Source: Heterotrichella gracilis (Eukaryota > Sar > Xanthophyceae > Tribonematales > Xanthonemataceae). Taken from it: a DNA stretch of 64,000 nt. The notes under the pieces were generated by a model. That model was not told where the DNA came from. It did not search any database and saw only the letters and a list, made by a program, of their open reading frames with translations. The position numbers were made by a program, and so were the translations under genes. The stretch lies in NCBI GenBank assembly GCA_032358255.1, contig JAULBX010005220.1, positions 62,001-126,000 of the forward strand, written 5' to 3'. The first letter of the stretch is position 1. Each line of letters begins with the position of its first letter. Below, one piece after another: positions 49,874 through 59,789 of this stretch.

Positions 49874-52103
49874 ATGCATGCGGTACCGGTGGCGGGTGAA
49901 GGGAGCAAGGCCACAGCTGCGGGAGAAGAAGAACCCAAAAGGCACATAGTCGTCGCAATTGATCACTCGGAGGTAATGGCAGGTGCACATAGCAGTGGCA
50001 GTGGTGCACCAGTACGTGGTCTGTCACGTGGAATCTCAACTCCGACACCCGGTGCAGGAATCAGAGATGGCGTGCAAGTGGGCAATTAAGAGCCTATACC
50101 GCCAAGGAGACCTTTTCGACTTGTGCTATGTAGTACCACTGCTTCCAGATAGCCTGTACTACAATGCGGCGGATGGCGGGTTCATTGCCACTCCATTCCC
50201 ACCGGAGGTCCTGAAGGAAATAGATGAAAAGGTGTGTGTTTACGCTCCCTGTAGAAGCACCTCTTGCAATACATGCTTTGATATGATTAAATATTAACAC
50301 TGACCTATGTATATCAACTTCCTTAAGCAAAGTGGATCAGTTGAAGCTGGATCTGCACGCTGTGTCAAAACCAATGCTTGCGAGCAGTTGCGTACGAGTT
50401 CTGCTCAGACTCACACCTTCGCACTTGTAGTGTCATCCATAGACCCGGACATAATAGCAACTTATCAGGGTTGGCCACTGCTGCAGGTTGTCCAGGATCT
50501 TGAGGCGGAGTACAGGCATGTGTTTGAGGGCAGTGGTGTGCCGTTTTCGATGACTGTGGTCAAGGAGGGTGAAAAGGAGGGATACGTAGGCGTGGGTGAG
50601 TTAACATGTACCAAAACCAAAATGAAATGCAGCTTGTGGCAATGCCAGATACTGGTAACACCCAGCTGTGGATCGCATGTCACACCAAACCCAGCACTAG
50701 CTAACCTATGGAGGCCAGAAAGGGTTCACCCCTTGAAACCACCTCACCTGTCCCTCTGCACAGACTCTAGGCCTTGTTCCCACGCAGCATGTTCCCCCAT
50801 CCCTGCAAGGCGAGCTGCTCTGCGCCACCGCCAGCGAGCTCAACGCCGCAGCGCTGGTCATGGCGACACATGGCAGGGGCCCTGTGGCTGAGTTCCTGCT
50901 GGGGTCTGTGTCCAACTTCTGCATGCACTTCAGCAGCACGCCGGTGCTCATTGTGCACAAGACCGAGCTGCTGCTGCAAGGGGGGGTTGCCGATGCGCAG
51001 GGCAAGGAGCGTGCAGTCATGGTGGCGGTGGACAACTCCCAGGTGAGCAGTACTGTGCTTTAATTGGGGAGATGTCCTCATGTGTCACAACCATTGTTAT
51101 AACGATATCCATGTGGCGCTAGTCACTAGCGCAGCATGTGCATGCCTTGCTTCTTTTTAAAGGAAGTTTTTCGTTACATGCGGTTCAGCATTTCAGCTAG
51201 ATCAGCAGGGTGCGCTAGGTTCTATAGACTTTGCCTGCAGGCTTAGGCACCACTGCACTGTTCCCTTACAGAAAATCTAGGATGATCTGGATGTGCCGCC
51301 TCAGCCTACCCAAGCAAATACTTTTGTCACAGGGGTCTGAGGAGGCGTTGCAGTGGGCCATGGACAACGTGTACCGCCCAGGGGACATGTTCTTCCTCAC
51401 GCACATCGTACCCATGCCCCGGCGACATGGTCTGTTCCACCTGGGCGGCAACAGGCTGGGATCCGTGCCCCATGGGGATGAGCTGACGGTCAATGAGCGA
51501 CTGGATAAGGCAATGGTAAGGGTGTGGGGGTCCTGGGTGCAAATGGCTTGGTGGCGGATTGCATAATACCTGCAGCAGAGGGCATATGCTGCAGCAGAGG
51601 GCCTATGCCACTGGTAAAAGTCCAGGACGCCCCTGTGTTCACTTGGGTTTGTGCACCTCTCCTCGAGTGTATTACATCACTGATTCCGGGACAGCAAAAC
51701 ATGACAGGCACCCCAATGCGTGGTTGACCAAACAGCGGCAGCATGCATGATCATCATGAGAAGATATTGAGCACCCAGTGAACAGAAAGCACAGAAAACC
51801 ATCCCCAATAAGCTACACTGACATTCATATGGATCCTCACAGAACCTTCTGTCCGACCGCTTCAGCTCCCGCCTGTCCTCTGCTGCCATCCCCCACGAGG
51901 TGCACCTCATTGCGGAGCAGGTGGACGACAGCGTGGCCACGGTGGGGGACACGCTGCTTGAGCGGGCGGAGGAGGTGGGTGCTGCTGTGCTGGTCATGGC
52001 CCACCACCGGCGCAAGGGGATGGTGGAGGAGGTGCTGATGGGGTCGGTGACAGGGTACTGCACGCACAGGGCAAGCATGCCTGTAGCGGTGCTGCATGCG
52101 TAG
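49874..52103 (+). CDS. Tandem-domain universal stress protein
   Basis: This protein has two UspA-fold domains in one chain. Domain 1 runs from HIVVAIDHSEESEMACKWAI, through VVQDLEAEYRHVFEGSGVPF, to ALVMATHGRGPVAEFLLGSV and TPVLIVHK. Domain 2 runs from AVMVAVDNSQGSEEALQWAM, through HEVHLIAEQVDDSVATVGD, to AAVLVMAHHRRKGMVEEVLM, GSVTGYCTH and MPVAVLHA. The GxxGx9G(S/T)-type nucleotide motif is well formed in domain 1 (HGRGPVAEFLLGS) and altered in domain 2 (HHRRKGMVEEVLMGS), so ATP binding may differ. It has about seven exons, and both domains begin with an intron at an equivalent place after IDHSE/VDNSQ, which supports origin by internal duplication. The ATG at 49874 precedes a short variable leader; 49700 is an alternative. 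The molecular target is unknown. Confidence 0.9.
51571..51608 (+). repeat. 19-bp tandem duplication in a USP intron
   Basis: TGCAGCAGAGGGCATATGC is followed directly by TGCAGCAGAGGGCCTATGC. Confidence 0.95.
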
Positions 52104-53347
52104 GGCGTCTAGCAGTAGGGATTTGAGCTGCAGTGCACCTCATGCGCTTCCAGGAGCAGCTCAAATAGCTGCAAGCTTTGAAGGCTGCCAGCAAGATTTG
52201 GTGCGGCAGCAAGACTTGGTGCACTAGCGTTTGAGTGAACACCTGCCATGTTATTGAGATGGCTGGCAACACAGCGTGTGCATTAATAGTATTTGCCATC
52301 AGGTAGCCCGCCCGCCATGCCTTGCCACATAATTGTTTGGTTATGAGGACAGGGTGGCAGTCACACTAAGTCAGTGCGGTGCTCGCCCATGCAGATTGCG
52401 TAGATGGTAGTTTATTGTTACAAATGTCATAAAATAAGGAAACTGCAGCACACGCCATTTGTGGCCAGGCCCACTAGTGGTTCATCTGTTGTGTTTTTTT
52501 TTTTTTTTGCAAGCATTAGATTAAGTGCATACGCGTCATGTGCATGTTTTATCATTAACTTCAGTACGGGCACAGGCCTTGCTGTTACTGTACACGGTTG
52601 GTGAATCCTGCTGGGGTCAGGCAATCTGCGGTTAGACCATGCGCACAATACAGCTCGTAAATATTTCCCGGCACAAGTGCACAAATAGGCTCCGAGTCAA
52701 CTGTGTGTATTGACACCGTGTACGCTCTGACAGTTGCACAGTTGTTACTGTAACAACGTGGTCAGGCTTCCAATGTAAGTGCACTGTAACAATAGTAGTA
52801 CCTCCCCCTGTGTGTGCACTGCATGATGTGTCGGCTAGTGGTTTCAAACTTTTGACTGAATGCATTGTGTTATTGTTCTGTATGCATATATGCATGCATA
52901 TTATGCAGGTGATCCTACTGGTCAAAATTTGCTGCACATGTATGAAGCGCACCCAACACTAATGTACATGCTTAGTGCCCCGCACAGTGATATTGTTGAT
53001 ACATACTGCAGCTTGCAAAAATGTCATATCTCCTCTCACCACCCATGCCCGACAAATGTGTCTTCTAGCCATTTGGCAATGAGCTGAGAGCCAAGCTGGC
53101 GCATTCAGCCTTGTTGTCTTGGCCGCAACCAGTGATTTGCCGCCTTCATGTAGCTGGCGGTTCAGGGGTCAGTGCCTGCGGTGTTTTGCCTCCCCATTGG
53201 CGCCCACTCCTACATGCAAGGCACATACAAGCGCTGGCAGCAGGCTGCCTGGCATGCTGGTCAACGCCACAACTGCCTTGGCTGGCATCGCAATCCCTTG
53301 CTCCAAACCCTAAACCCTAAACCCTAAACCCTAAACCCACCCACACA
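52104..53347. other. Spacer between convergent USP and GST genes
   Basis: This spacer contains a T-tract at about 52494-52509 and a clean telomere-like array just beyond the GST stop. No gene was recognised. Confidence 0.6.
53308..53338. repeat. Interstitial telomere-like array, (CCCTAAA)4
   Basis: Four perfect CCCTAAA units plus a partial one lie 10 bp from the GST stop codon (53348-53350). It is the longest perfect run in the window. Confidence 0.95.
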
Positions 53348-55400
53348 TCAACCATCCCCGTTGAAGTCCCTTGCAGAGGTGGACTTTGCTGTCCCCGCTG
53401 CATACTGCTGGTACACCCACAGCAGGTAGTCGCTGTAGCTGGTGCCGTCCATGGGCGAGTGCTGTGTGGCCTGCACCGAGGGCCGCTGGGAGCACACCTC
53501 CAGCCACCGCAGCAGCTTGCTGCACTCCTGTAGGGACAGAGGGTGACAGGTAATGGGGCGTGTGGACTAAGGCTTCTGCTGGGCACAATGCGCAATTCAC
53601 ATGCACTCTGCAAGATGAACCCAAGGGCAGCAGAGTGGTGTAGATGTGGCAGGGTTCTGAGGAGGGTAAATCCTCAGACAAGCAGAGTTGTTCTATACGC
53701 ATGCCGCATTGTAGCCGAAGGGTTGGATTGATGCCGGGGCGCCATTCGGCATGTGGTTTTGCACCCCCTGGACAATGCTACATCAGCGCGTGCCAGCAGT
53801 GCATCCGGATGCACAGCTGCAGTGGTGATGCACACCAGGAGGGCAACAACATGGCATCAGGCATCAGGCATTCCGTCCATGCGCAACCCACTTGTGGCAC
53901 TACACACCCATCCAGCAACTGCACCAACGCGTTGATTAAATTGGCGATTTTGACTAAATGGCTTAGCATCAAGCTGCAGCTGCAGCTGTAGGGCTATGGC
54001 GGCGTACCCTAGGTATCTCAAATCCTCTGTAGTGCCGCAGCATGTCGAATCGAATGAAGAAGGGGAGCAGCGCAATGTCGACAAGGGTGAACTGCAAGGA
54101 AGTGACCAAAGTCAACATGTGGGAACCGGAAGACACCATGCATGTGCCCACATGACACCTTGGCTCGCTGCATATTTGCCTAAGCCAATGCGTGCGGTTA
54201 TTTGGGGCAGGAATGTGGGGTTCTCACCTGCCCGCCCATGATGTACGGTCCCTCCTCACTGCAATGCTCCTCCAGCCACTGCAGCTCGTCAGCCATGCTC
54301 ATTTTGATGCTCAGCTGCTCATGAGGGTTTTGCCTGCCGATGCACAGCGAGTGTCAGCACACACACTGTGCGCAGACTGGCAGAATGGCATGGTATGGGT
54401 ATGCAAGTGGTGTGGTCATGGCCACCTGATCACAATCATGCATTGGATTTTCTGGTGCCCAGTATGCCCGTTGATGACGACTCAACCAATAACATACTGC
54501 CAGGCATGTGCATGATAACACTGAGCCTGTTCATTGGAACCTGTAACGCCATGCTGGCAGTTCACCAATTTGCCAGCCGGCAGTTCACTTGTATGGAACC
54601 ACTTGTTAGAGATGGGACATGCAGGATGCGCCCACCTCAGCAACAAGCGGTAGAATAGTGGCAGGAAGCGTGCGTTGAACCGGTCGATGATGATCCGCAG
54701 GACTGCCCGGCTGTACGCTGGTGCAGGGAGCAGCGGTGGCTCCCGCTGGTAATCCTGTGTGTAAATTGGCCACTAGGTGAGCAGACTGTGCCATTTAGGT
54801 TCTTTGGAGGTTCGTCCAGTGCAAATCATTGACCCCACCTGCCCACTTGGTGTCATCCAGTGGGACATATGCCTGGTGGCATGCATATTGCATGGGTGGC
54901 GTGCATGTGCAAGGCATGCGCCCTGCATTGCGAAACAATTACCTCCAAGAACTCGTTGCAGATGGAAGATTCACAGATGCTGCAAACGCTGCCTTGTTCC
55001 TTCCAAGCTAGAACAGGCACCTGTGACACGCAAAGCCAGGTGTCATCACCAAGCATTGGCACAGTGAGTGCTATTCCAATGTGTTGTGAAGTGACCACTG
55101 GTCCTCAACTTACCCTGCCCAGAGGGTTAAGGTCAAGAAACCATCTGGGTTTGGTGTCTGGGTTGTACTGGCCTGCGACAAAGCAACGCTTGGCTGTTAG
55201 CAAGGCTACTTGAGTGAGACTGTCATGGTAGAAGCAAGATGCGTGCCTGACTCGTCTCGCAAGCTGATTTCAACTCTTGTGAACGGTAGGCCCTTCTCCA
55301 ATAATGTTATCCAGGTTCTTTGAGCAAATGGGCACTCGTAAGAGTTGATGAACAACAGCTGGTTGGTCAGGTCTGGCCCACTGTCTGGCCCACTCTCCAT
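53348..55400 (-). CDS. Glutathione S-transferase, Cys-type (lambda/omega-like)
   Basis: The N-terminal thioredoxin fold reads LLFINSYECPFAQRTWITLL, with a CPF active-site cysteine in place of the usual Ser or Tyr, then KGLPFTRVEISLRDE, KPRWFLDLNPLGRVPVL and SICESSICNEFLE. The C-terminal helical domain has YSRAVLRIIIDRFNARFLPL, ADELQWLEEHCSEEGPYIMG, GQFTLVDIALLPFFIRFDML and ECSKLLRWLEVC. A Cys active site fits thiol-transferase or dehydroascorbate-type GSTs (omega, lambda, DHAR) more than conjugating classes; that role is inferred. There are about seven exons. The first splice keeps frame only with a GC donor (TCAG|GC). The start codon is at 55400. A GPDSGPD repeat in the first ten residues comes from a short tandem duplication. 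Confidence 0.88.
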
Positions 55401-56440
55401 GTTGCGCAGCGTTCATTCAAACAGCCTATTCCAACTTTGTCCAGAGTCCAGGCCTCACTGCCTCCCTGGACACATGACTGTCTATATACACAGGAAGAAG
55501 CTTGGTAAACAACATTGGAGTTGCAGGTGTCACAACATGCGCCCACGCGATGCGGCCATGTCAAGTGCTGACGTGCTAAGAGTGCACCCTGGTGCAACCA
55601 TGCAGGTCCACAACAAGCACATCGAAGAGACTGCTTGTGGAAACTGCTGGCTTTGTTCTTTGTTTAAATTTTGTCTAGGTTCTTTGTTTAAATTTTGTCT
55701 ATGGGTTGGGCTGCTTGCAGGTTGGCAAGGTGGAATGAACAGGCGTGGCCAGTTGGGGAAGGAACGAATTGGCAAGCACAGGAGTGTGCCAGCCAACTCC
55801 TGGCACAGGCCTCAGCTGGAATGCAAATATGGCGTATCGTGTTGATCACCCTCTGCAGAGCCAGAAGTTTGCAAATATCTTTGCCCAATGGGTGCACTGC
55901 AAGCCCACCGGGCTGCAAGCTGGTTTACCTGCAATAATCGGTGCTGGCTGCAGCAGCTACTGCAGTTGCCAGTTGACTACGGTGCAACGGCGTCACAGGT
56001 GTCGAGTGTATCATAGGCCTGGGAGTTTGTGTGTTACAGTAGGGGTCCACAGCTGGAAATTGTGGCCAAAGCGGCACAGAGTGCACTTGTATAGCTCAAT
56101 AAATGAAGCAACAATTGTTATTGTCCAGCACCGCTGCAGGCACCGATGTTCACTGCCTAGCTTGTGGCTGGTCATAAGGTATGGAAAAATGGTAAGTTGT
56201 GCTGTTGGTATCTGTCCTATTCAGATTGAAAAGCACTATGTAGGGAGGCAGAAACTGACTAAACTGCACATGTGTTGGGCTATGATACATCAGCCCATCC
56301 TAACCTGTCATGCATTGTTTGAAAAAAAGCAACCCTGCAGCCCAAACACCCAAAACAACACGCTGCGCCATCTGTGCTCGTGCGCAGTCCCCACCCCCAC
56401 CGACACACGCAAGCTGTCCAGCAAAGCAAACCAAGAGTAC
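55401..56440. other. Spacer between CHL27 3' end and GST 5' end
   Basis: This contains a 24-bp tandem duplication (55656-55679 and 55680-55703, unit TTCTTTGTTTAAATTTTG...). A plus-strand open frame of 329 codons runs from 55745 into the 3' part of CHL27 on the antisense strand; it has no recognisable domain and is not called. Confidence 0.55.
55656..55703 (+). repeat. 24-bp tandem duplication
   Basis: Two adjacent copies differ at a single base near the end. Confidence 0.95.
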
Positions 56441-57852
56441 TCAGTATGCCATTACGACCTCTGGGTCCACATCGACAGAGCCAGCGTTCAGGTGCTTGGC
56501 TGTGACCACCAGCGCCAGCAGGTCCCCAGCCATCTCAGCAATCACGGGGACCTTCTGCAAGTTCTTCACAAAGTCTGGGGAGTCGGACTTGCCGATCTCC
56601 ACCAGCTTCATGTTGCAGCGGACCAGGTTGTCCATCTTCTGCCAGTACTCGGGGCTCTCCACGTCAGGCACCTGCAAGGGGAGAGGTGCACGTTGAGTGA
56701 GCTGGGCACAACTAAGAGCAGCGGTGCACTATGAGTGGGCAGGGCACACCTAACAGCAGCCGGGAACAAACAGCACAGAATAGGAAGTAGCAGGCTAGAC
56801 AGGGGGCAGGAGAAGGCAAGCCTTGGGTTGGAACCAAATCAGTTCAAAAGCAAGCCACCCACCTCTGGGAAGATCCTGGCAGTGGACTTGTTGGTCTCGA
56901 TGATGACGTGCTGGTTGAACTCCTTGGTGTTCATGCCCAGGGACTCGTAGAACACGGAGCGCTGGTTGTCGTTGAGGTACATGGTCACGTACACCGAGTG
57001 GCAGAAGAAGCGGGACCACATCTTGGCCTCCCAGTCGTTCAGCAGCTCCGGCCGGGACTTGAGCATGGCGGCAAGGAAGTCCCCGTGGCGGGACTCGTCC
57101 TGGCACCAGTTCTCGAAGTACTCGAACAGGGGGTACAGCTGGTTGTCGGGGTTGCGCTGCAGGTGCCTGTAGATGCTGATGTACCTCCAGTACCCGATCT
57201 TCTCGGACAGGTAGGTGGCGTACACGATGAACTTGGGCTTGAAGAACGTGTACTTGCGGTTCTTGGTGAGGAAGCCCAGGTCCAGCGCCAGGTTGAAGTC
57301 GGACATGGCCTTGTTGAGGAAGCCAGCGTGGCGGGCCTCATCGCGGGACATGAGGGTGAAGATCTCGGCCACCACGGGGTTGGTGTCCTTGAGACGCCTT
57401 CCCAGCTCCTTGTACAGCAGGAACCCAGAGAACTCAGCAGTGCAGGAGCGCTCCAGGAACTCGATGAAAATCTTCCTGGTGGGACCCTGGATGCCGTCAG
57501 CAGCTGCCTTGAAGGTTTCGTTCCTGACAAAGTGCTTCTGGTTGTAGTCAGTCTTGAACTCGTTGAGCATGGCGTCCAGCTCCTCCATGGGCAGGTTGGG
57601 GTTGATGGTCAGGTCAAAAAGCTGCTCCATCTCATCAAAATCGGTCGTGTAAAAGCGGGGGGTGAGGATGGATTCCTGGCCAAACTCCTTCACACCCTTG
57701 CGCATGAGCTTGAAACCCAGCTCATCGGTCTCTGCTGTGGCTGCAGAAGCCCTGGTGACAGGGGCCCTGCGAGCCACCACACGGGCATTGGACGCCCTGC
57801 GGAGCCCAAGGGGGCCAGAGATGGCAGTGCGGGAGGAGAACGCGGCGGCCAT
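56441..57852 (-). CDS. CHL27: Mg-protoporphyrin IX monomethyl ester cyclase (aerobic, di-iron)
   Basis: This plastid enzyme (CRD1/CTH1/CHL27, AcsF type) forms the isocyclic fifth ring of chlorophyll using oxygen. Exon 1 is 57852-56863 (330 codons) and exon 2 is 56671-56441, joined in frame as [14 protein letters not shown], for a total of about 406 residues, the usual length. The first 35 residues ([18 protein letters not shown]...) are a typical chloroplast transit peptide. The mature part shows [40 protein letters not shown], and the di-iron blocks [15 protein letters not shown] and [15 protein letters not shown], with the glutamate and histidine ligands present. Only one intron interrupts it, far fewer than its neighbours, and codon use is strongly biased to G/C third positions, as expected for a highly expressed gene. 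Copper/oxygen-responsive isoforms exist in Chlamydomonas; which isoform this is cannot be told. Confidence 0.97.
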
Positions 57853-59789
57853 TGTAACACAGTTTGCTGATGCAACCCACGATGGACTGACAACTGGTGT
57901 GTGATGCTGCGTGAAACAGGCTATGGTGTGTGCTTGCTGTGCGTGGAAGCTCAGAACCGAAGCTCAAAGATTTGGGTGCAGACTCGAGCGACCGCGGCAG
58001 GCACAGTGCGAAATCCGATTGGCCCAGGATAAGCTGGTGATAGGGACGAAACCCAGCTGGCAACAGGATTGTCCCCGATGTAGGTGGTTGGGGATTATAA
58101 TGTAGTGTTGTAGGGATGTATGGAGCACATTCTGTCCAAGTAAAGCACGAATCCAGCAGTTGGGGACGAGCCACATCCACGTAAGCCCCATAAATTGCAA
58201 CGGTGGGCTTCGTATCCAACGTGCTGACAAAGTTTGGCTGCGTGCAAACCAACTGTCTGATACCCAATTTACCTTGCTTGTTGACGTAGCTCATTAGCCT
58301 TATCCTGTGCCTAATACCGTGTCCACTGCATACCCACTAGCTGCTGCAGGGTGCAGCATGCAATGTACAGTACATGTACAAGCTCCATGCGGTGTCCTGC
58401 TGCAGGGACTGGAAAGCAAGCAAACGTAGTCAATAGCATGTGGCGAGTTTGCACTTTCCACTGAACAGGAGGTGGATCAAGGAGCGTGCAGTGGTAAGTT
58501 CGGTGAAACAGACCCAGTTCAATGAGCTTGCTGTCAGTCTCAGCCTACAAAGAAAGAGGGGCAGGGGCGGTTTGATATGCATGAGTTAGGGATCACACCT
58601 GCATGCTACACGGCTCGCACATAGGCACTCTGCAATGGTGGCAACGTGGCGTTGGCATACATCAATGTGCTGAAAAGGCGTTTATATGCATGGGTGTTTT
58701 ATATGCATTCTTTGTGCAAGGCACCAAGGCAGGAAAACCCTGGCGGAATCGCAATTGAATTCAGGGTGGACACACAGGTAGTAGCGGGTTAAATCTGCAA
58801 GTGGTTATAATCAATTTTTTCCGTCGCATGTCACACAGCCAGGAACACACGCCAGCCCAGCCGCAGTTGTTGTGCTCTGTTCTGGGCGATGGCGGCCTGC
58901 AAAATAGAGCTGCGTATGCTCCTTTTGCATACACGAAATGCAATGGTGCATTTTCCTGAGGCAGGTGGATGTGGTGGTTCTTGCGTTGGGCCTGGGAAGC
59001 GGTGTTGTGAAGGGAGTGCACGGCGTGCAACCGAGCGCTGGTCACCGCACTGTATATCGTCATATGAGGTTGTTTCCTTGCATAACGGAACTCCCGGCAT
59101 GGGCACGTCCACAAAGCTGTGAACATGCCAGCCCCAATGTGTGCTCTTGAAGGGCATGCGAAGCAACAGGCCAATAAGAACTGGGATTGTTTTCCCGTAG
59201 TCAAATATTTTAATTTGTATCATATTCCTCTGTAACCAACAACAAGGCTTGCTGCACTAGAGGTTGTAGCACAATTAAGTACAACCTTCTACACCAACAT
59301 CCTTCAAGGTTGAACGTGTCCTAGAAAATTCACCAACAAAACACAGGTTGCCCTGCTGAAAAGGCACAATATTATCAATAATAGTCAGGCAGTGAACTGC
59401 TCGTATTGTATTTAGCTTCCAATGCTAATAAATGCAGTCGTCATCGTTGCAACTCAAAACATTAATTCAAAGTTCAATTCCTTTCTGGCAGTGGGAGCTT
59501 TCCAGCTTTCAAAGTTTTCTTGTAAATATCATTCAGTGTCATTGGAGCGAAACAAGTGGGTGTTGCATACTGCTGTACTGTAATTTCGTCCTGCAATGTT
59601 CACATAATAATTCATGCTACGTAAGTATAATCCAGCGCTGCTGCCAGCTCTGGTTGTGCAAACAGGCTGTGCTTGCGTCACTGAAAGCACCACAAAATCG
59701 GCGCATGTGATGCTTTGCAGTTGGCTAGCACTGGCCCTATTGCGCACGCCGCCACTTCATTTCATCCTGCTGCTGTTTCCGCCGCCATC
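57853..59789. other. CHL27 upstream region and 3' flank of the Pro/Ser-rich gene
   Basis: This 1.9-kb stretch has no recognisable gene. TATAAT on the minus strand near 58096-58101 could be a CHL27 TATA element, about 245 bp upstream of its ATG. The section from 59170 to 59600 is AT-rich. Confidence 0.5.

Noticed and set aside
56908-57870. 320-codon plus-strand open frame
   Set aside because: It is the exact antisense of CHL27 exon 1 and stays open because of that gene's strong G/C third-position codon bias. The translation is Val/Leu/Gly/His-rich with no domain.
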